Source: Pedobacter sp. Leaf41
GTDB taxonomy: Bacteria > Bacteroidota > Bacteroidia > Sphingobacteriales > Sphingobacteriaceae
Direction of reading: 5' to 3'
DNA length: 64,000 nt
Assembly: GCF_001422545.1 (NCBI RefSeq)
Contig: NZ_LMLE01000010.1
Location: forward strand, 227-64,226
The notes below the pieces were generated by a model. The model did no database searches. It saw nothing but the letters and a program-made list of their open reading frames with translations, and was not told the DNA's origin. Both the position numbers and the translations under genes were made by a program. Shown here in pieces: positions 59,189 to 64,000 of this stretch. How positions within the stretch are numbered: the first letter of the stretch is position 1; each line of letters opens with the position of its first letter.

Positions 59189-61993
59189 ATGCATTCAAAT
59201 AAAACAAACATCGTACTATTTATCAGGCATTTAACTACTATTATATTAAGCTTTGTTTCACTATCTGTTTTTGGGCAGATTTTTAGCACAGCACAGAACC
59301 CACTTAGTGTAAGATGGAACTATATCCAGTCTGGAGGCTTCAAAATTATCTATCCTCAAGAGATGGAGAAGGAAGCACAAAGAATGGCGAATACACTACC
59401 CTTCATTTACCCTAAAATCGGCTTAGACTTGAGGCAACAAAATACCTCCATCCCACTCCTCTTACAGAACCGCGGAACCATAGCAAATGGCTTCGTTCAG
59501 TTAGGCCCGAAGAAGTCTGAATTCTACACCACACCACCACAATATTTTGATAGTCAAGATTGGCTGAACAACCTTGCAGTTCATGAACTTCGACACATTG
59601 CTCAGTTTGACAAGTTGACAGGATCACAAAGACGTCCCTTTCCAGAGCTGGTTTACTTCGCCTATTTCGGTGCCGGCTTACCTACCTGGTTTTTCGAGGG
59701 AGATGCCGTGGTGAATGAAACTGCACTCACTCAATCAGGACGAGGGCGGCAGCCCAACTGGATCATGCCTTTTCGGACATCAATTTTAGAAGGCAAAAAA
59801 TTCTCGTACAGCAAAGCCTATTTCGGATCGAACAGAGATGTAACACCGGGCTACTATCAAACCGGATACTTAATGGTTGCCGACATGAGAGAAAGGTATG
59901 GACAGTTCATTTCCGACAGCTTACTGGCCGACATCAGAAAAAGACCATTAAGGATTTATCCTTTTTCGCAAAGCCTGAAAAAAATCACTGGAAAAAATAC
60001 AAGAAAGTATTTCCTTTCCACACAAGAAAAGCTAACAGAAGATTGGAAAAAACAGGATGAAAAAACTTCAAAAGATGAGTATGAAAATTTAAATAAAAAA
60101 ACATCACTGGCAACGAACTATTTTCTTCCAGTTCGTTTTAATAAAACCAAGATTTTAGCGCTCAAAGAAAGCACCCAAGATGCCCGTTATTTTGTGATCG
60201 TAAATGAAGATAAAAGTGAACAAAAATTATTTGGAATTGGTTACCAGGAACAGCCCTGGTTTAGTTACAAAAATGACGTTTTGGTTTGGGATGAAATTCG
60301 CTACGACCCCAGGTACAAGCAGCGAAGTTACAGTGTAATTTGCTCATACAATTTTAACACGAAAAAATTCAAAAGGCTCAGCAGTCAAAGTCGGCTCTTC
60401 TCCCCTAGCCTTTCGAGTGATGGCAAGAAAATAGTCGCTGCAAAAGTTGAACTCAACAACCAGTTTAACCTTGTAGAAATTGATGCCTCATCTGGTAAGA
60501 TCTTGAAAACTTATTCTAACACTGAAAACGAAATTCTACAAACACCGAGTTTCGACAAAACCGGAAATCGAATCGCTTACATTAGCGTAAGCGAGAATGG
60601 AAAAAACTTATGGCTGCTGGAGGACGAGAAAAAAACGCAACTCATTTCTAACAGCCGACAACAACTCAGTCGGCCAATTTTTATCGGCGACAAAATTCTT
60701 TTCAACGCACATTTTAATGGCATCGATAACATCTACAGTATTGATATCAATTCTAAAAAAATAAATGCTTTGAGCAATTCAAAGTATGGCGCTTTTAACC
60801 CAACCGAAACTGATAATGAAAAAATCATTTTTAACGATTATAATATCAACGGTTATGAAATTGCAGAGAAAGCAATAACGGAGAATCCAGTTGGAGAAAA
60901 CACCTTTGTAGATTTTTCTGCAGCAGCAGAAAAGCAAGAACGTGCGGGTAATGTTTTCGAAAATATTCCCGACAGCGTTTTCCAGAGCAAGCGCTTTCGT
61001 CAGGGCTTAAACCTGTTTAGTTTTCATAGTATAATTCCCGTAATCGACAATGAATATGTTTTCGGCCTTGAGCTGCAGTCGAACAATTTGCTTAATACGA
61101 TGGACTTCTATACCGGTGCAAAATACCATCGCGACTTGAAGCGTTTTGAGTATACCGCAGATATTAGCTATAAGGCGCTCTACCCTGTTTTTAGCGTTCT
61201 CTATCGGAACCGACCAAAACGAACGTTCTATCGAGCTAAAAACGCGATTCAGCAAGGAGATTGGAGAGAGAACTTCATCAAACTTAACGCATCGGTACCG
61301 CTATCATTTAATGCAAGGAATCAAAACTACTCATTCACACTCAATGCGGCAACCAGTTTTACACAGCGATACCTTGCAGAGAATATGCCGACTAATTTCA
61401 TTCGAGAGTTGAAATTTCCAATGGAATATAATTTTACTTTTAATCACAGTGTGCGAACTACCGAACGAGACATTGCGCCAAGATGGGCACAGATTTTAAG
61501 GGCAACTTATAACCACCAACCATTTGATAAAAATTTAACCGGCGAAATCCTTGCGCTGGAAAGTTTCTTGTACTTCCCAGGGCTGGCGAAAAACCATTCT
61601 TTCCTGGCCAGTTTCAACTACCAAAAAGCGAGCGGTGCCAATCAATATGCTACTGAAATTGCAACGGTTTACGGCTACAACAATATCCTCGCGAAAAGCA
61701 AATTGCAAAACAGCATGCTTTTCAATTATCGTTTTCCATTTGCTTTTCCAGATTGGGAATTGAGCTCTTTAGCCTATGTGCGAAATGTTAGAGCGGGTTT
61801 GTTTTGTCATTATGAAAACATTGGTGTAGACAGCAACATTGGCCAACCTAAAACCTATGGCGTAGAACTAAACAGTAGTTTAAATCTTTTAAGATACCAA
61901 CCCGTAGTTGATGTTGGGGCGAGATTGGTTTTCGTTAACAAAATTTACAATCAAAACCCGATATTAGAATTTTCTTTCAATTATTCATTTTAA
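59189..61993 (+). CDS. Outer-membrane protein with HExxH protease, propeller and barrel
   Basis: A 934-residue exported protein that I do not recognise as a named family. After a signal peptide (about 1-30, ending VFGQ) it has three parts. First, about 40-285, a metalloprotease-like domain with HELRH at 132-136 and, 34 residues on, PTWFFEGDAV with Glu170, the plan of gluzincin (MA-clan) peptidases. Second, about 300-590, a TolB/WD-like beta-propeller with repeated SPSLSSDGKKIVAA-type blades. Third, about 620-934, a beta-barrel like a surface-antigen barrel, ending FSFNYSF. So a peptidase could be held at the outer membrane by its own barrel. Confidence 0.85.
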   Translation: MHSNKTNIVLFIRHLTTIILSFVSLSVFGQIFSTAQNPLSVRWNYIQSGGFKIIYPQEMEKEAQRMANTLPFIYPKIGLDLRQQNTSIPLLLQNRGTIANGFVQLGPKKSEFYTTPPQYFDSQDWLNNLAVHELRHIAQFDKLTGSQRRPFPELVYFAYFGAGLPTWFFEGDAVVNETALTQSGRGRQPNWIMPFRTSILEGKKFSYSKAYFGSNRDVTPGYYQTGYLMVADMRERYGQFISDSLLADIRKRPLRIYPFSQSLKKITGKNTRKYFLSTQEKLTEDWKKQDEKTSKDEYENLNKKTSLATNYFLPVRFNKTKILALKESTQDARYFVIVNEDKSEQKLFGIGYQEQPWFSYKNDVLVWDEIRYDPRYKQRSYSVICSYNFNTKKFKRLSSQSRLFSPSLSSDGKKIVAAKVELNNQFNLVEIDASSGKILKTYSNTENEILQTPSFDKTGNRIAYISVSENGKNLWLLEDEKKTQLISNSRQQLSRPIFIGDKILFNAHFNGIDNIYSIDINSKKINALSNSKYGAFNPTETDNEKIIFNDYNINGYEIAEKAITENPVGENTFVDFSAAAEKQERAGNVFENIPDSVFQSKRFRQGLNLFSFHSIIPVIDNEYVFGLELQSNNLLNTMDFYTGAKYHRDLKRFEYTADISYKALYPVFSVLYRNRPKRTFYRAKNAIQQGDWRENFIKLNASVPLSFNARNQNYSFTLNAATSFTQRYLAENMPTNFIRELKFPMEYNFTFNHSVRTTERDIAPRWAQILRATYNHQPFDKNLTGEILALESFLYFPGLAKNHSFLASFNYQKASGANQYATEIATVYGYNNILAKSKLQNSMLFNYRFPFAFPDWELSSLAYVRNVRAGLFCHYENIGVDSNIGQPKTYGVELNSSLNLLRYQPVVDVGARLVFVNKIYNQNPILEFSFNYSF

Positions 61994-62132
61994 GTGAAGC
62001 AAACCATATTCTTATTGAGATTTTTCTTTCATCAAAATCAAAAAAAAGACTATTTTCACCATACTTGAACAAAGAAGCAAACCAATAATACAATTTGTTG
62101 TTTATCAATCAGTTTTAACAAATACCAGACTT

Positions 62133-62414
62133 ATGAGTGGAAAAACCATATTCATCATCATCCTTACCGCATTACTAACTGCTTTCTTATTCCTAAACAG
62201 TGATGAAGTAGCATTCAATTTCATTATTGTGGATGGTGTTTTTGTTTCTAAACTGATCGTAGTCGGAGTTTGTGTAGTGATTGGGTTTATTATTGGCTTC
62301 GTTGCAGGCCGACCTAGAAAAACGGTGAGTAGTTACGATACTGAAATTGAGAAAAATCAGCCAGTTAGCAACAAAAAGGAATTAAGTGATGAGGACAGGG
62401 ATTATATTTCTTAA
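62133..62414 (+). CDS. LapA-like small membrane protein
   Basis: A 93-residue inner-membrane protein with two helices (about 5-22 and 40-60), the short turn LNSDEVAFNFIIVDG between them, and a polar tail. This is the LapA/YciS (DUF1049) plan; in enterobacteria YciS helps control lipopolysaccharide assembly. The role here is uncertain. It stands alone and is followed by a terminator. Confidence 0.75.
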   Translation: MSGKTIFIIILTALLTAFLFLNSDEVAFNFIIVDGVFVSKLIVVGVCVVIGFIIGFVAGRPRKTVSSYDTEIEKNQPVSNKKELSDEDRDYIS

Positions 62415-62470
62415 CACCACTTGATTTGAACTCATGGCTCATGTACAATGAATATAAGTCTTTGAAAAGC

Positions 62471-62510
62471 AAAGCCTGAAGACCGATCAATCGTGAGTCG
62501 GGCTTTTCTC
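62471..62510 (+). terminator. Terminator after the LapA-like gene
   Basis: AAAGCCTGA pairs with TCGGGCTTT (9 bp, one G-U) and the loop has its own small stem CGAT/ATCG; TTTTC follows. Confidence 0.7.
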
Positions 62511-62570
62511 TAAATCTTTTAAAAGGCTTCTATCGTATGGAGGCACGAAGCCTATGTTTCATCGGAGACA

Positions 62571-62595
62571 GATTCTTCGTACCTCAGAATGACAG
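62571..62595. repeat. REP-like element
   Basis: GATTCTTCGTACCTCAGAAT and the following GACAG match the inverted copy at 51811-51835 (GGTTGCTTCGTGCCTCGCAA...) in most positions. Confidence 0.45.
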
Positions 62596-62675
62596 CATTA
62601 AAGAAGCTGCTGCAATTTTAAAAGAATATCGCTGCAATCCCATTTAAGAAAGCAAGGTAATTGCAACTATTCAGG

Positions 62676-62975
62676 TTAGCCCAGCGCAGTCATAATTTCG
62701 CCATAAAGCAATCCACTTCCGCCACCGTAATGCTGAATAATCTTCACATTACGTTTTAGCTCGTTTATACGCTTTCTAAGCACCTTTTCACACTCAAGAT
62801 CAATTCCGTTACCTAAAAGCACCAAATCAACATCCTGCGTCTCTAAAATAGAAAAAGCTTCCTCGTCTGTACAAACACAAATGCCTTTCCATTCAGGTCG
62901 GGCGTTAAGCAATCTGTTCATTACGACAGTAATTTCTGTGTCTCGACCGATATAAAGTATAGTAGTTTGCATCAT
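62676..62975 (-). CDS. Degenerate response-regulator receiver-like protein
   Basis: A 99-residue cytoplasmic protein with the look of a lone CheY-like receiver: TTILYIGRDTEITVVMNRLL at the start and DVDLVLLGNGIDLECEKVLR in the middle. Where receivers carry the phospho-acceptor Asp (VDLVLLD), this protein has Gly (VDLVLLG), and the acidic pair at the start is only partly kept, so phosphorylation is unlikely. The end has an unusual YGGGSGLLYGEI stretch. It could be a signalling adaptor. Two adjacent ATGs compete as start; either gives nearly the same protein. Confidence 0.65.
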   Translation of the reverse strand: MMQTTILYIGRDTEITVVMNRLLNARPEWKGICVCTDEEAFSILETQDVDLVLLGNGIDLECEKVLRKRINELKRNVKIIQHYGGGSGLLYGEIMTALG

Positions 62976-63055
62976 ATTTTCGTTAAATTTAAACGTAAAA
63001 AGTTGCGAGTAAGAGCTTTAGCCCTATCACCCGCAACTCTTAACACGTAAATGAA

Positions 63056-63775
63056 TTATAATTCCATCGGAACATCCATTAATAACACTTCTGCGTCTGC
63101 AGAGTTTGCTTTAAAACTGATGCTGTCCTTATCCCAAATCCCCAAACCATCTCTTTTGTTTAATGTTTGGCCGTTAATGGTAACTTCTCCATTAATCACA
63201 AAGGCGTAAACACCGTTTCCAGCTTTTTTGATTTTGTATTCGGTTTCGAAGCCTTCATCAAATTTACCCAATGAGAACCATGCATCCTGATGAATCCAAA
63301 CTCCCGCATCATCTTGGTTTGGTGATAAAATCTGTTGAAAGTTGTTATGACGAGCTTCAACATCTAATGTTTGCTGGTCGTAACGTGGCGTAACATTTTT
63401 CTTGTTAGGGAACAGCCAGATTTGTAATAAATTTAACTGTTCGTCTGCCAAAGCGTTAAATTCACTATGGCTAACCCCGGTTCCGGCGCTCATTACCTGG
63501 ATTTCTCCACTTTTAATTACTGCGGAGTTTCCCATGCTATCCTTGTGTGCAATGGCTCCTGCTAATGGAATCGTAATGATTTCCATATTATCGTGTGGGT
63601 GAGTTCCAAAACCCATTCCACCATCAATCAAGTCATCATTTAAAACCCGCAAAACTCCAAAGTGCATTCTTTCAGGATTGTAGTAGTTGGCAAAACTGAA
63701 TGAGTGGTGAGCATTTAACCAACCATGATTTGCATGGCCTCTGGTGTTTTCTTTGTGCAAAATAAACTGTGACAT
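63056..63775 (-). CDS. Pirin family protein
   Basis: A 239-residue bicupin of the pirin family. The N-terminal cupin has the metal ligands: HPHDNMEI (His-x-His) and GVSHSEFN (His-x-Glu). Pirins include quercetin dioxygenases and redox-sensing co-regulators; which applies here is unknown. I use the ATG at 63775, preceded by AAGAAAGGA, rather than a TTG 27 bases upstream; an exact -7 box is at 63800-63807. It stands alone. Confidence 0.93.
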   Translation of the reverse strand: MSQFILHKENTRGHANHGWLNAHHSFSFANYYNPERMHFGVLRVLNDDLIDGGMGFGTHPHDNMEIITIPLAGAIAHKDSMGNSAVIKSGEIQVMSAGTGVSHSEFNALADEQLNLLQIWLFPNKKNVTPRYDQQTLDVEARHNNFQQILSPNQDDAGVWIHQDAWFSLGKFDEGFETEYKIKKAGNGVYAFVINGEVTINGQTLNKRDGLGIWDKDSISFKANSADAEVLLMDVPMEL

Positions 63776-63799
63776 AAATTTCCTTTCTTGTTTATGATA

Positions 63800-63807
63800 C
63801 AAATTTA
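63800..63807 (-). promoter_or_regulatory. Candidate -7 box for the pirin gene
   Basis: On the minus strand this is TAAATTTG, an exact TAnnTTTG match, 24 bases before the ATG at 63775. Confidence 0.5.
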
Positions 63808-63883
63808 CTGCAGGTTCGAAACCTGTGCATTGATGTAGGGTAAGAAAGTTTGCGGTTTTGAGTTTCGAGCTAGTGGTTCGAAG

Positions 63884-64000
63884 TTAGGAGTGCTCCATAT
63901 CGCGTTGTTGAAACTGATCACCGATAAGGGCATGCAAGGCATCAAAAACAAAAGCGGGGCTATCGTAACCGACGCCCCACTGCAATTGCTTTTCTAAAAA
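63884..64000 (-). CDS. C-terminal end of a gene leaving the window
   Basis: On the minus strand the frame is open from the window edge to TAA at 63884-63886 and reads as protein for 38 residues (FLEKQLQWGVGYDSPAFVFD, then ALHALIGDQFQQRDMEHS). The start lies outside the window, so the product cannot be named. Confidence 0.6.
   Translation of the reverse strand, partial: FLEKQLQWGVGYDSPAFVFDALHALIGDQFQQRDMEHS

Overview
The window reads as chromosome of a Bacteroidetes bacterium of the Sphingobacteriaceae, most like Pedobacter (inferred from protein style; no rRNA or marker search was possible). Supporting signs are the -7 promoter box TAnnTTTG in front of many genes, almost no Shine-Dalgarno sequences, many lipoproteins and outer-membrane beta-barrels, a type IX secretion tail on an esterase, a Bacteroidetes-style tgt lacking zinc cysteines, and ClpB, SMC and RsmG of ordinary housekeeping type. 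I see no rRNA, tRNA, CRISPR array, phage or intact transposase.

Layout. 1-4730: Nudix hydrolase divergent from pyrE (start codons overlap in one CATG), a SRPBCC protein, clpB. 4897-7027: a small envelope block with a beta-barrel, a secreted protein of five 22-residue repeats, a 124-bp inverted-repeat element and a decayed barrel pseudogene. 7219-12121: fosmidomycin-resistance-type exporter, FMN reductase, barrel protein, M28 lipoprotein peptidase. 12474-15586: low-GC accessory patch of small membrane, secreted and lipoprotein genes with gene fragments and related imperfect inverted repeats, the most cassette-like part of the window. 15667-24134: PepSY-like protein, S9B peptidase, two tandem NodB deacetylase lipoproteins, a DUF3298 lipoprotein, REP-like repeats, GreA/GreB-like protein, nitroreductase, HEAT-like protein. 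24645-32238: ABC-F ATPase with a decayed second nucleotide site, DUF4397 lipoprotein, an ECF sigma factor coupled to a membrane-anchored barrel protein, a secreted CxxC protein, SlyD-type isomerase and a DUF255 thioredoxin-like protein. 32341-39928: a YhcG/DUF1016 nuclease gene broken by one stop codon, dipeptide epimerase, membrane-anchored GH25 lysozyme, MFS transporter, GH43 enzyme, M20 peptidase. 40181-47535: SGNH esterase with sorting tail, paired bacterial PH-domain proteins, DUF493, UvrD-type helicase, and an unusual LGFP-repeat protein. 47814-57909: smc, M28 peptidase, GT2 and rsmG, then the tgt-lptF/G-eamA operon. 57910-59188 is an AT-rich stretch of 1.28 kb with no convincing gene but a strong 50-nt hairpin. 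59189-64000: a large outer-membrane protein joining an HExxH metalloprotease, a beta-propeller and a barrel; then a LapA-like membrane protein, a degenerate receiver, a pirin and the tail of a gene that leaves the window.

How the genes fit together. Several groups look like real working units: sigma factor plus anti-sigma/barrel protein (8-nt overlap), YdbS/YdbT (8-nt overlap), DUF255 protein plus SlyD, GT2 plus rsmG, and tgt-lptF/G-eamA. The cell-wall and envelope theme recurs (dipeptide epimerase, GH25, NodB deacetylases, peptidases, barrels). Most intergenic structure is terminator hairpins and interspersed REP-like repeats. Best candidates for something undescribed are the protease-propeller-barrel protein, the LGFP protein with its unassigned C-terminal domain, the repeat protein at 5561, the cassette-like patch at 12.5-13.6 kb, and the hairpin at 58168-58217.
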